A stretch of DNA of 64,000 bases. Origin: Bidens hawaiensis (lineage: Eukaryota > Streptophyta > Magnoliopsida > Asterales > Asteraceae). The notes below the pieces were generated by a model. It saw only the letters and a list, made by a program, of their open reading frames with translations, made no database searches and was not told the origin of the DNA. This document shows positions 1 to 10,397 of this stretch, one piece after another. The stretch covers positions 46,079-110,078 of the forward strand of contig JAIQDT010001740.1 in the NCBI GenBank assembly GCA_021521415.1. Direction: 5' to 3'. The position numbers and the translations under genes were made by a program. Numbering within the stretch: the stretch's first letter is position 1; the number at the start of each line of letters is the position of its first letter.

Positions 1-676
1 AGTTGTGTTGTGACAAGAGTGATGGAATAAACGTGGTGTATTCCTTTATGGGTTGGTGTTGATCTTGGTGGGTTGTAAGCGAAACTCTTCTTTGCGGACT
101 TCTCCGGAATCCGGTAATGCTGGCTCGGTATTTGACAGTTTTATCAGGCGGAAAATATTTGAGGAGAAACTGTTCAACCATCTGGTCCCAAGTGGTGATG
201 GAACCAGAGGAAATAGATTCTATCCATTCTAGGGCTTGGCCCCTCGGAGAGAAAGGAAAGAGTTTGAGCTTGATTTGATCGTCTGAACAGTTTTGAATTT
301 TAAAGGTTCCGCAGATTCGTAGGAATCGAGATATATGAGAAAGAGGGTCTTCGTCGAGGAGACCATGAAATTGAACTGAATCTTCCACCATATGAATGGT
401 GCTTGATTTGATTTCAAAATTTTCTGTGATTTCGGGTGGAGCCACTCCATTGCCATAGCCTTCGAGAGTTGGCTTGGCATACTGGCTCATATTCGGCTCA
501 TTGTTCTAGGCCGCCATCATTTCTTCAGTTTGATTTTCTCCTGATGTGGTGGCGTCTACTGATTCGTCTTTGATTGCTTCGGCGGTTTCTGCAGTCCGTT
601 TACATGCTCGTGGACGAAAGACTCGTTCCGGTTCAGAAATTAGAGAAACAAGCTCATACTCAAACGTAGAGGACAT
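1..676 (-). pseudogene. Athila-type Ty3/gypsy gag, 5' part, one in-frame stop
   Basis: This is the N-terminal part of a retrotransposon Gag, the capsid protein that packages element RNA. Reading the minus strand from the ATG at 674-676 (MSSTFEYELVSL) gives one frame running off the left edge of the window, broken only by a TAG at 506-508. Recognisable pieces are FRPRACKRTAE near the start, then after the stop VEDSVQFHGLLDEDPLSHI, SPRGQALEWIESISSGS and QFLLKYFPPDKT. ALEW...LKYFPP is the retrotrans_gag core as found in the Athila lineage. The stop could arise from CAG to TAG, a change expected at a methylated CHG site. A primer-binding site and LTR lie directly upstream (at higher coordinates), which fixes orientation and start. 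Pol would lie outside the window. Assignment to Athila rather than another non-chromodomain lineage rests on gag wording and the PBS type. Confidence 0.8.
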
Positions 677-961
677 ACATGGAACTAAATCAAAATGAAA
701 ACTAAAGTAAGAGTTAGCTAAAGTTAAACTAAAGGTTAGTCTAAGTTAAACTACGAGTTAGGCTAAGCTATTTTAAACTAAACTAAGGTCTAAATTAATT
801 AAGCTAAAATAAAGGTAAGGAAAAGTTAAAATTAGGCTAGCCGTAAAATTATATAATAGTAATTAATAAAAATAAATAAAATGAAAATGAAAATTATTTT
901 TTTTTACAATTATAAACAATGATTAAATTAAAACTTGGATTGTTCTTGGAAACGTACCGTG

Positions 962-978
962 TCCCCGGCAACGGCGCA
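962..978 (-). promoter_or_regulatory. Primer-binding site, tRNA-Asp type
   Basis: On the minus strand this reads TGCGCCGTTGCCGGGGA, one base short of the 18-nt PBS complementary to the 3' end of plant tRNA-Asp, which is the usual primer of Athila elements. It sits 7 bases inside the LTR end at 986 and about 285 bases upstream of the gag ATG. The missing base in the leading GGCGCC probably reflects decay. Confidence 0.8.
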
Positions 979-985
979 AAAAACT

Positions 986-2802
986 TGATGTGCAGTGTGC
1001 GTTGCGGTTAAATATGAAAGAGATTGGATATTTAGTTTTTGCACAAGATCGTGTTTTAAATTAATAAAAGTGATTTCTACAAAGACTAAACACACACAAA
1101 ATAGGCAAGTGTACCTATCGTATATGCAGAATAGTATTGGTAAGAACCAAGTATTGATCAGTGGTCACAAATGTTTCTAATGATAAATCGATGTTTTACT
1201 TTAATCGGAGGTTTTAATCATTTTGGGGTTAATTTTTGAACTCTTTATAAAATATAAATACTTATATATAATATATAGGTGACCAAGACGAGAGATTCTA
1301 AACGAGTAGTTCAATTACGTGAAGGTTTACCATCTAAGATCAAGAATCCACTCCATTTTAGCATTGATAACTAATATTCAAACATGTGGTAAACTTGCCG
1401 TAGCAATATATGATAGATAGCTCCTTAAGCCTTAAGTGAGCATCTTTGGCACTAAGGAGGTATCATGCGTATTTTAAAGTCCACCCTTTCCTAATGTCAT
1501 GCTACCTCAAGAATGTCAATTTAAGTTGGCAAGTAGTTTCGTAAAGAAGAAAGATTATGATTGACTTCGATTTCTCAAATACCAATTCTAACAACTTCGG
1601 GTTGTTGTAGTTTAGTCACACAACCTCCCCTTGGTTGATTTATGTAAGTTATAATTACAAATTCCGTTAGCATATGATTTCTTTAACTAGCATGATATCC
1701 TAAGCAAAGCCATTTTCGGATTACCAAGACTTAGAGAAATACATCATAACTTATATCTCATCATTTCTAAGTAAAATATAAGGATCCATGTTTCGATAAT
1801 GTATCAAAGTATTTCTATCTTTCAAGAACATGAATCGATCATGAACGATTGCCAATACAATTGACAATCACCAACTTTGAATTAGTATTTTAAGATGGTG
1901 AAACATTTCTCATCAAAAGATAATTGTAAGATAACCATGTACTTTACTAGACTACACCACATGTTTTAAATGATCATCAGGTAAAACAAAGCTTCTTCAT
2001 AGATATTAGATGGTGAATGGAGTTTAGCTCATAATGAGCATGGTGATTAACATTAGGATGGATGATGATAACAAACACATGATTAAACTAGAACAATCTA
2101 ACAAAATGTGGATGAATCTTCCTTCTTAATGATGATGATGATGGTTGATGGTGATGACCTCCAACCCTTCAAACTCTTCACTACATCTTCTATGTGAGTG
2201 TTAGTGTGTGTTTTTATAAGAGAAAACCGAATAGAACTCTTTTCAAGTCACACTTCTCAAATGACACAAGAGCCTCTATTTATAGGATGTCTGGAGATAA
2301 AAGCACGGCCCCGTGCTTTATTGAGCACGACCCCGTGTCTACGTGTCCCAGTTGCATGTTGTCAGATCGTACAAGATGACTCACCACGGCCCCGTGCTTC
2401 CTGAGGCACGGCCCCGTGCTTTTTAGTGACATGTGCTAATTCTTTTTGTCGTTTCAGAAAGGTGGCCACGGTCTCGTGTCCATTGAAGCACACGGCGCCG
2501 TGTTTTTTAGTGACATGTGCTAATTATTTTTGTCGTTTCTGAAAGGTGACCACGGCCTCGTGTCCATTAAAGCACGGCCATGTGTCTAGTTGTCCGCTAT
2601 TTTGTCTTTTCTCGTGTTTTGCTGTTTTCTTGGGTTTTCTTTGCTTTTTCTTTGGCTTTTCATTCGTTTCTTCGTTTGAGGCTTGGATTTACCTGAAAAT
2701 ACATTTTAACATGATAAGTAGTTATTTTAACTATAGTATATGATAGAAGTTGCAGTTTTTAAAGATTATTTGATGTTAAAAAGATGTATATTTTTATATA
2801 CA
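986..2802 (-). repeat. 5' LTR of the Athila element
   Basis: Long terminal repeat in minus orientation. Its 3' end (ending CA on the minus strand at 986) abuts the PBS. Its 5' end is taken as TGTATATAAAAATATACA on the minus strand at 2,802, because homology to Tat reverse transcriptase resumes at 2,803. The segment at 2,300-2,590 carries several copies of the palindromic motif CACGGCCCCGTG spaced by roughly 30-120 bases, with decayed versions (CACGGCCTCGTG, CACGGCGCCGTG). The partner LTR lies outside the window, so the ends and target-site duplication cannot be checked. Small open frames at 995-1180 and 2,194-2,743 are not real genes. Confidence 0.7.
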
Positions 2803-5800
2803 TCAATGTCCCTGAGCATCTGATCTTCAATACTCTTAATTACTAGATCATCCATATACACCTCCAGGTTTCGACCAATTTGTCCTTTAAAGGCTTCATC
2901 CATCAATCGTTGATATGTAGTACCTGCGTTTTTCAGACCAAAGGGCATCATCTTGTAATAGAATGTGCCTTGGTTTGTGCGAAACGTTGTCTTGTCTTCA
3001 TCACCTGCTGCCATGCGAATCTGATGGTTTCCTTTGTAAGCGTCGAGGAAACACTTAAATTTGAATGGGGCTACAGCATCGACTTTGAGATCGATTTCCG
3101 GCAGTGGATAATAGTCTTTCGGGCATGCCTTGTTTAGATCTTTAAAATATATACACATTCGCCATGTCCCATTGCTTTTAGGGACAATGACTGGATTGGC
3201 GAACCAAGTTTGGTACCAGTCATGTCTGTGGGTTGCCATGGAAAGACGTCTACGTTCCTCGTCAGTAACCGCTTCAAAATTTTCCTCACTATCTCAGAGA
3301 TAGTGGGCCCAATTTTTATCGTTTGATCCGGAAATTTCTTGTTCAACACCCATTTTTCTGGCTCAGTCCATCTAACTTGTTTTGGAACTTTGTTGGGTTT
3401 TGAACTCTTGGTCGTGAAGCAGTGGCGATTGATGTGAATGATTGCCACACCAGCACAAAACGATAATGGCCTATGAGGGCAGTGATAATCAAAGGATTCT
3501 TGTTACAAGGTCCTCCTTGACCCGCGGAAAGATCACCGGCTCGTTTTTCCATTCCTCATCATCAAACTCTCTTCTATTTCCTCCCACCTTGTGTCCGCCT
3601 TTTATCATGTGAACATTCAGATCCTTGACTTGTTTCTTGGGCGGGCCCTGATTATCTCGCACGGGAGCTTTACCAGTCCCTGGTCTTGCACCTTTTACCA
3701 AATGCCCAAGTTTTCCCGACTTTACAGGCGCCTCAGTTTCATTTTTCAAAGCTCTACACTCATTCGTATTATGACCTATGTCTTCATGAAACGAACAGTG
3801 CTTTTTAGCATCAAGGAATGATCTCCTCGTGAGTGGCTAGGGTTTTCTGAAATTCATGTTTTCAATGGTAAGAATCTCTGCAGGGGTCTTCGACAGTGGA
3901 GTCCAATTGTTGGTGACTCGTGCTAAAGAGCCCACCTTGTTCTTGTTGCCAATCAAAGATCTGGCATCGAATTGCTTTGATGACTACGCGAAAGGCTGGA
4001 GCCTTGACCAAATCGTTCCTTTGGCTTGGTTATTTGGCCGCGGAATTTGGAATTCCACTTTTGGCGTTTGTTTCTGACTGCCAAAACTCAAAGTCCGTTA
4101 TGTCCTTGCGAACAGTTTTGCCGCAGACATTATCTCGTCCCATGTTTTGGGCATTCCGTCCCTGCCAGTCAACGTTCTAATCAAATCATCACTTTTTACA
4201 TTTTTGCGGAAAGCTCCTCTTAGCATATCTTTGCTGATCCCGCCGATATTAAGACTTTCATTGTTGAACCGAGTTATGAAGCTAGTCCTCGATGGATTCA
4301 TTATTTTATCTCACCACATCTAATATCTCAGAAAGATCACGAGTGTGTTTCTTCTGCTGACTGAAATGCTTGGAAAATTTGGCTACAAATTCATCCCAAT
4401 TCCTAATTTGTCCGTCCAGCAACTTCTCAAACCACTCATGTGCTGCACCAGTGAATGTTAATGCGAACATGTGGCACCAGTAGGGAAGAGTCCAACCGCT
4501 GACTCCTCCAACAACCACAAAGTTTAATAACTGATTGTTGGGATCAGTCATCCCATCGTATTTTCCTACAGATGTTGGGATTTTCGCATTGACCGTGAAT
4601 GGAGCAATTGCAATACGTGCAATGAACTTCGATTTTTCAGCGAAAACTGCAGGACGATACGGTTTGGTAAAGTCCTCCTCTGCGTCACTATGGTATTCGG
4701 CATGGCGGACTGTCACACGCGGGCGACTAGTCCCCTCCCAACCATGGAGTCTGCTATCTCTGCTATAATAGCTGACAATAGGGTTGTTCATCGGATCGGA
4801 TAACGGATTATTCGGGTTATTCAGTTCGGGTTATTCGGATTTGAAAATTTTTGGACCCTATCCGAAATCCGATCCGAATTAGGAATATTCCTATCCGATC
4901 CGAATCTATCCGAATTCATTTCGGATCTAATTCGGATAATATCTGAATAATCCGAAATAAACCTAAAAAGTTTTCCTATTTTTTTGTGCCTAACATTTAA
5001 TAGTTTAGAATCACAATAAACATACAAACCGGAAAATACGAATTACTTTTAACACAAATTTAAATTTTAAACCTCAAATAATAGTCTAATGAATATACCA
5101 AACTGGAAAATACCACTAAAAACATGTTTTTTATTTAGATTAAACGGATATTCGAATAATCTGAATAATCCGAATTTTTTAAAATTCCATATCCGAATCC
5201 GATCTGAATCCGAATTAGTTATTCGGATATTCGGATTGATCCGATCTGAATATCCGAATAAGAATTCGGATCGGTTTATTCGGGTTTCGATTTTGGTTCC
5301 GATTTCGGTTTTTTTCGGATTTCGGGTTTCTTGAACACCCCTAGCTGACAGCGCTCGGACGGTATGATGGATCAAAACTTTCTAATTTCTCTATGTAAGA
5401 GGGTGGAAGTGTAACCTTGCGAGGATAACCACGTCCACTCCTAACCAACTCATTTTCTGGAAACCCCTCAGTTTGGAGGCTTCCGCGAATTTGACTATTC
5501 CTCAAAGTTGTAGGAGGAGAAGGGGATCTCCTGGAAGATTCATCATAATTCAGAGTACGAGCACGAAGTCGCTCTTCACGCACCATGCGCTCATACTCTG
5601 CTACAACACTCGTCTGCTGGATACGTAACCATCCCTCAGGAGAGAGAGCTCCTTCGGTTCTGGAATTACGATGAGGAGTTCTCACCGGCCCAGAATTGTC
5701 GGACTCGTCTTCCAAACCCAATTCTGTATGGGTCCGGCGAGTTTCCACTGTGAGACGTCCTAAGTCACCCGGAGTAGGACCTCCAGGTTCCGTGACACAT

Positions 5801-5874
5801 CCTAAGCCACCAGGAGTGGAACCTCCAGGTGCTTCAACATCAGCAGTACGTCTAGCAAACACAGAAGTTTCCAT
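2803..5874 (-). pseudogene. Decayed Tat-lineage Ty3/gypsy gag-pro-RT remnant
   Basis: The minus strand encodes a broken polyprotein. Gag starts at the ATG at 5,872-5,874 (METSVFARRT) and runs to the sequence RPSAVS, where a MITE (4,778-5,342) interrupts it. It continues with YYSRDSRLHGWEG, then IPTSVGKYDGMTDP, the capsid-like region and KFSKHFSQQKKH. A frame shift near 4,303 follows, then FITRFNNESLNIGGIS and LIRTLTGRDGMPKTWDEIM. Around 3,490-3,600 is the linker DLNVHMIKGGHKVGG and the first residues of the protease; the rest of the protease is deleted. RT at 2,803-3,230 has PVIVPKSNGTWRMCI, ACPKDYYPLPEID, MPFGLKNAGTTYQRLMD and the catalytic YMDD, and stops where the Athila LTR begins. The ACPKD..PLP wording and gag type are those of Tat/Ogre-like elements. 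RNase H and integrase are absent from the window. The copy is dead. Confidence 0.85.
4778..5342. mobile_element. hAT-type MITE inside Tat gag, 8-bp TSD AGCTGACA
   Basis: A 565-bp non-coding element is flanked by perfect 8-bp direct repeats AGCTGACA (4,770-4,777 and 5,343-5,350), the target-site length of hAT transposases. Ends are imperfect inverted repeats (left ATAGGGTTGTTCA; right, reverse complement, AGGGGTGTTCAA). Both arms are packed with the motif ATTCGG/CCGAAT and variants. Removing the element and one repeat rejoins the Tat gag frame exactly, so the insertion postdates the retrotransposon. The short open frames inside it are artefacts of the repeat motif. Confidence 0.9.
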
Positions 5875-5941
5875 CGGCCCCTCAGGAAGCTGACTTATAT
5901 CGTACAAACCAACAGAAAATTTATGCAGTTCTAACACAATG

Positions 5942-5954
5942 ACGGATGGTGTCA
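5942..5954 (-). promoter_or_regulatory. Decayed primer-binding site of the Tat remnant
   Basis: The minus strand reads TGACACCATCCGT where the better preserved Tat element at 43.6-53.1 kb has TGGCGCCATCCGT. The GGCGCC core has become GACACC, consistent with deamination of methylated cytosine at CpG and CHG sites. One base separates it from the inferred LTR end at 5,956, the same spacing as in the other copy. Confidence 0.65.
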
Positions 5955-6427
5955 ATAAAGAAACAAGGATCTGATCCCCTTAACGGGTCCTGGATCCAAT
6001 GAGTCCACAGGGAAGGGTCAAATACAATTAACAAACAATATGAGCATAACCTCCGGAAGTCCAGTGCCAGAAGCTTGCAAAACCAACACCGAGAACTCGT
6101 TACGGGAAGTACAATGGGGGGTCTTCCCGTAACCACCCTCCAGCGTGGGAAAAAGTACAGTTCTTATACAGAGAAAGTACTAAGTATTTTAAGTAAATCG
6201 TGGAAAGTGAATGTGTTACCTCATGGAGATTGTGAAGTATTTATAGCCGAAGGGTGTGGGAATGTGATTGGCCCAGCTGTCCCTTTCTAGAAGATGCTAT
6301 TGTAACCGCCTAGACACGTGCCCTCATGTGATAGGTTGGGCTATACGTCCCATGTGCATGGTTATAAAAACCTAGGCACGTGTCTCTATATGATAGGACG
6401 AGATAACCCTGTCATGTGCATGGTTAT

Positions 6428-7104
6428 TTTGACATTCTTTTGTAATCTTTAATCATGTAAACCGACCCGTTTTGTAAACCGAAACTTATGATATAATCAA
6501 AATGATGAATTTTATGTTACAATATTGTTTTACACTTGTTGGGTCTTGAAAACATCCTTTTCGGTCCTTAAAACGCGTAAAGATCACTTAAAACGAACTA
6601 CAGGGGCCAATTCTGCCATTTTTAAAAGTTGGAAAAGTCTGATCATCACCCCCATCGCGATATGCGATGGGGGATACCTTCCTTCATCGTGTGGCGCGAC
6701 CACAGGGTCTGTAGCAGCCCGTTAATTTGTTTGTTTGTGTCTTGTTTTGATCCATTTTGCATGAAAACTCTTGTATCTCACACCCATATTGGACCACCAA
6801 CATTACCCTATATACACCATCATCTCCCTTCATGTTCCCCTGCTACAACTACAAATTCTCTCTCAAACTTCATAGATTCAAGGTTGTTTATTTATGTGTT
6901 CTTGAAGGTTTGACTTCCAAAAGTCAAACTGAGTTTAATCTTTCATTCTAATTAACTTATATAGTCATAATAATACTTGAATATGGTGGTACAACATATA
7001 TATAATATACACCCCTTGTTACCTTTGGTAGTTGCTTCTCCGATTCCGGTCAGTGAGGTTTCGGACCTTGTAAGGCAAGGCTTCATAGAGGCTTCGTGTT
7101 CTTG

Positions 7105-7152
<48 letters not shown>

Positions 7153-8966
7153 TTATATAACTTGTTCATACATACTAACCATGCTTAACTTCTGCTCATT
7201 TTAGTTTATTTACAAGTTCCATGGTTATGGGTTTGAAGAGTCTAAACACGGTTTAACTGTAACTAGCTCCAAACCGTAAACCGAACTTTGTTTACTTGTT
7301 TTTGTTAAATAATTGTTTAAACATGTTTAATGTTATATCTAAGTTTCTAAAATCATTTTTATGAGTTATATGGTTATGGGTTTGTAGATCTAACCACGGT
7401 CTTAACCCGAAACTAGATTCGAACCAAAAAGCGAACTTGTGTTTAAAGACTTTATTGTTAACTTTTGGTTGTAAAACTTAAGTATTTTCATTTGTACATT
7501 ATTATACAAGTTCTTGAATATTTGGGCATGTGGAAACCATCTATGAACTTATTGTGAGATGGAAACCAAACCAAACCGAACTAAACCGGCTTTTACTCGC
7601 TTAAGACACACAATTGTGTTTTTAGCTATCAAGACTTGTATATTTCTTTAAAAATAGTTTACAAACTGATTTTAATTATTTTATTAAGTACTTGGAAATG
7701 TTGGATCCAACTTGATCTCATAACAAAGTTTGGACCGACAAAACCGAACACTCGCTTAACATACGTTGTTAGTTCTAAAACAATAGATCTACATACTTGG
7801 TTAAGTAATATTGGATTTTTATGAGTTATTTCATAACATTTAATATTTTGGAAAGTTGACTTTGGGTTTGACCAATTGTCAAGACCTGAACCAACAACCC
7901 AAACACTCGTTAAAACTCGTTTTAGTATCTTTATTCCAAAGGGACTTGCATTCTTGCATTTTACCCACCTTATTACTTAACATAGGTTGAGTAAATATTA
8001 AGGTTAGATACTTTAACCCGTTTTCGAGCAAACTTACATTTTTAAAGGGTTATTATTATAAGTTCTTAAATAGTTACATTTTAAACCTTGAACTTTAATT
8101 GTTTACATTTCTCAACATTTATTTATTTAAAAACTTTCAATACAACCTTTCTAGATCCGAGACTTCTTTCCTTTTAGGCATTGTTCGTTAAACCCGCCGT
8201 TCCGGAAAATCTTCAAATTATCATCTTTCAAGTTTATTACTTGAACTTGAGTACTTTCATACCCCGTTTTCCATCTTTTGTTTTGGGGGTGACATTTCAT
8301 ACTTATTCAAACTAAATGTTTTATACTTGAATCTTAAACCACAAACGTTATTGTATACTTTACTTAAATAATTGCTCGGTTTGGTGTTCTATGATTATAT
8401 GCCTATGTGTTTATCACTTTTGGTTAGTGGAACTATAAAATCATAGTCTATTTGGCAACCCCTTATACAAGGTGTCGTTAACGTAATGCAATTAACGATA
8501 ACTATAAAATCCTAGACTATTTGGCATCCCCTTATAGTTATATGTCGCTAACTTAATTCTATTAGCGATTTTATCCAAATTATTGCTTTTTATCTATTGT
8601 TTCGTATACGAGTTTCGTGGCTTTTATTTACTATATACTATTATGCTCAAACTTATGAATTTCTCACCAACCTTTGTGTTGATAAACTTTATTTTATGAA
8701 ATGTTACAAGTTTGCATCTTTGTTGATTTGGGATTATGAAGAAAACGTCATCAAGACCTTTAGAATATTAGTAAAATGAACAATATTTAATTTGATATAT
8801 TTTGTGATACCTTGTTATGGCTATTTATGAATATTTGCTATGTGACATTTTCGATGATGTGAAATGAAATGAGTTTGTTAAATATTGTCGCTTTAATTAG
8901 TGTCATGTGCTTATGGGCAATCGTTACACCTAGGCATATTCCGCCGCCTTTGGTCGGGGTGTGACA
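6428..8966 (+). mobile_element. Solo LTR of a Tekay-like chromovirus, TSD GTTAT
   Basis: A 2,539-bp LTR without internal sequence. It ends with CCTTTGGTCGGGGTGTGACA, nearly the same as the 3' end of the intact Tekay LTR at 25,452. It starts TTTGACATTC, which looks like TGTGACATTC with the second base mutated. Identical 5-bp direct repeats GTTAT flank it (6,423-6,427 and 8,967-8,971), supporting a true insertion that then lost its body by LTR-LTR recombination. It contains a (TA)n(CA)n microsatellite at 7,107-7,152. I see no gene inside; the short open frames have no recognisable domains. Confidence 0.8.
7107..7152. repeat. (TA)n(CA)n microsatellite
   Basis: An uninterrupted TA run passes directly into a CA run inside the solo LTR. 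A short predicted minus-strand frame over it is only translated microsatellite. Confidence 0.95.
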
Positions 8967-9645
8967 GTTATAACAACCTGACCAACTGTCCTTCATTCAT
9001 TGGCTGATGAGTCACGTATTCTCCAAGAAAGGATCTTGGTAAATCTTCTAGAAGGTAATTAGTTAATTACAGCTGTCATATGATATTGCCCTCTGGTCAT
9101 CTTAGCGGGCGGGTATGCTACCCTGCGAATGACTTCTGAGGGTGTCTAGATCCTTCCGCGCATAATCTCTAACACGTATCCTTGTTCTTCCTTTATTGAG
9201 TCATGCAAGTGATCCATTTGTCCCGCGGGTGTCATATGAGGAGTTCCCTTCTGACCCGCGGGTGGTACTTAAGGGTATTTTGGGTCTTTTTGGTACGCTA
9301 CCTCTATAGACATTGCGCCATATAGCCATCCACAACCACTGAGATAACAGGTCCTTAGGTAGTGCGTCCTTAGGTAATGCGTCCTTTAGGATGGTCGATA
9401 AATGAGCAACGTCTCTAAAAGATAGTGTAGCTAGTAGAATACTAAAGTTCTACTACTCTCACTTCATTGACTATCAATAAGTGCTAATGTATCTCTCAAC
9501 ATTGTGATAGTAATTTAAAAAAACTCTTTTGAATGTTGATCTAAATATTATGAACCAATCGTGATCAATTATTAATCACATGATTTGAAACATCTTCAAT
9601 ATTGTTCAACTCACCACACCACAAGCCAACCACTCACCTATTCTC

Positions 9646-10152
9646 TAGGGCTGTGCAACGTTAAATGCTAATTATAGAACCGGACCATATTTAACGGTTC
9701 GGTTCGGTTCGGAACCGAATTAAACGGGTTCGGTTCGGAACCGAATTAAACGGTTCTTGTGTAAGCGGTTCTTGCAGGAACCGGTTTTCAATTAAACTTC
9801 TATATATAAACTATTAGAAGTGCAAGAAACAAGCGACAATCCATAAAATAAAGCATTATCATATCAACATATTATATTTTAATGGATGGGATTGAGAATA
9901 TATTAGAATAGCTCAAAATATTACAGAAAACAATTATATCTTAAAACAAATTTAGGGCAATGGAAAACGATTGTAGTTAAGGGATTGTATATAATTGAGA
10001 AAGTGAGAACGTGGATGGTCGCTCGTACCTAGAAGTTGGGAAAGCCCACTAAATAAATAGGATTTTAAATTTAACCTTCAAAGTTTAAACAATAACTATT
10101 CAGTTTTGGTTCCCTGTTCTGGCGGTTCGGAACCGTGAATTGGTCACCCCTG
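9646..10152. mobile_element. hAT-type MITE, 8-bp TSD CTATTCTC
   Basis: A 507-bp element with flanking direct repeats CTATTCTC (9,638-9,645 and 10,153-10,160). Ends are imperfect inverted repeats (TAGGGCTGTGCAA against CAGGGGTGACCAA). Near the left end the motif GGTTCGGTTCGGAACCG is repeated several times, and the right end holds one more copy. No coding sequence. It lies about 250 bp beyond the stop codon of the TLDc gene. Confidence 0.85.
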
Positions 10153-10397
10153 CTATTCTCCATAAGTGAGGTTAAAGAAAACAAATTGTTTTATTGACAC
10201 CAAATAAATGGAATTCGTGTCCTTAAGCATATGATAAAGTATTTGAAAGCATATGAACAATCACTAAAATGTCCCATTTCATGTTACAAATAACTTATTC
10301 CACATAAAAAAAGTGTTTCACAAAGTGCTCTTGCAAACATTACATGACAAATTCGGGCACTATAACTTTGGGTCTTCTTACCTCAAGAACAATCAAT

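Larger units (their letters stand above)
5956..9450 (-). repeat. Tat 5' LTR, split by a solo LTR
   Basis: LTR material of the Tat remnant, minus strand. The inner end (TAAAGAAACAAGG, plus strand) corresponds to TGAAGAAACACTAACC of the Tat element at 52,145. The stretch 6,090-6,260 keeps the same order of blocks seen there: ACACCGAG, a GGGG run, CACCCTCC, GCGTG, then TTTATAGCCGAAGG, whose reverse complement is a TATA box. The LTR is interrupted by the 6,428-8,966 insertion and resumes at 8,972 with similar GCGGGCGGGTA-type sequence. The outer end near 9.4-9.6 kb could not be fixed. Confidence 0.55.

Noticed and set aside
6952..7152. Minus-strand frame MCVCVCVCVYIYIYIY
   Set aside because: It is a translated CA/TA microsatellite.
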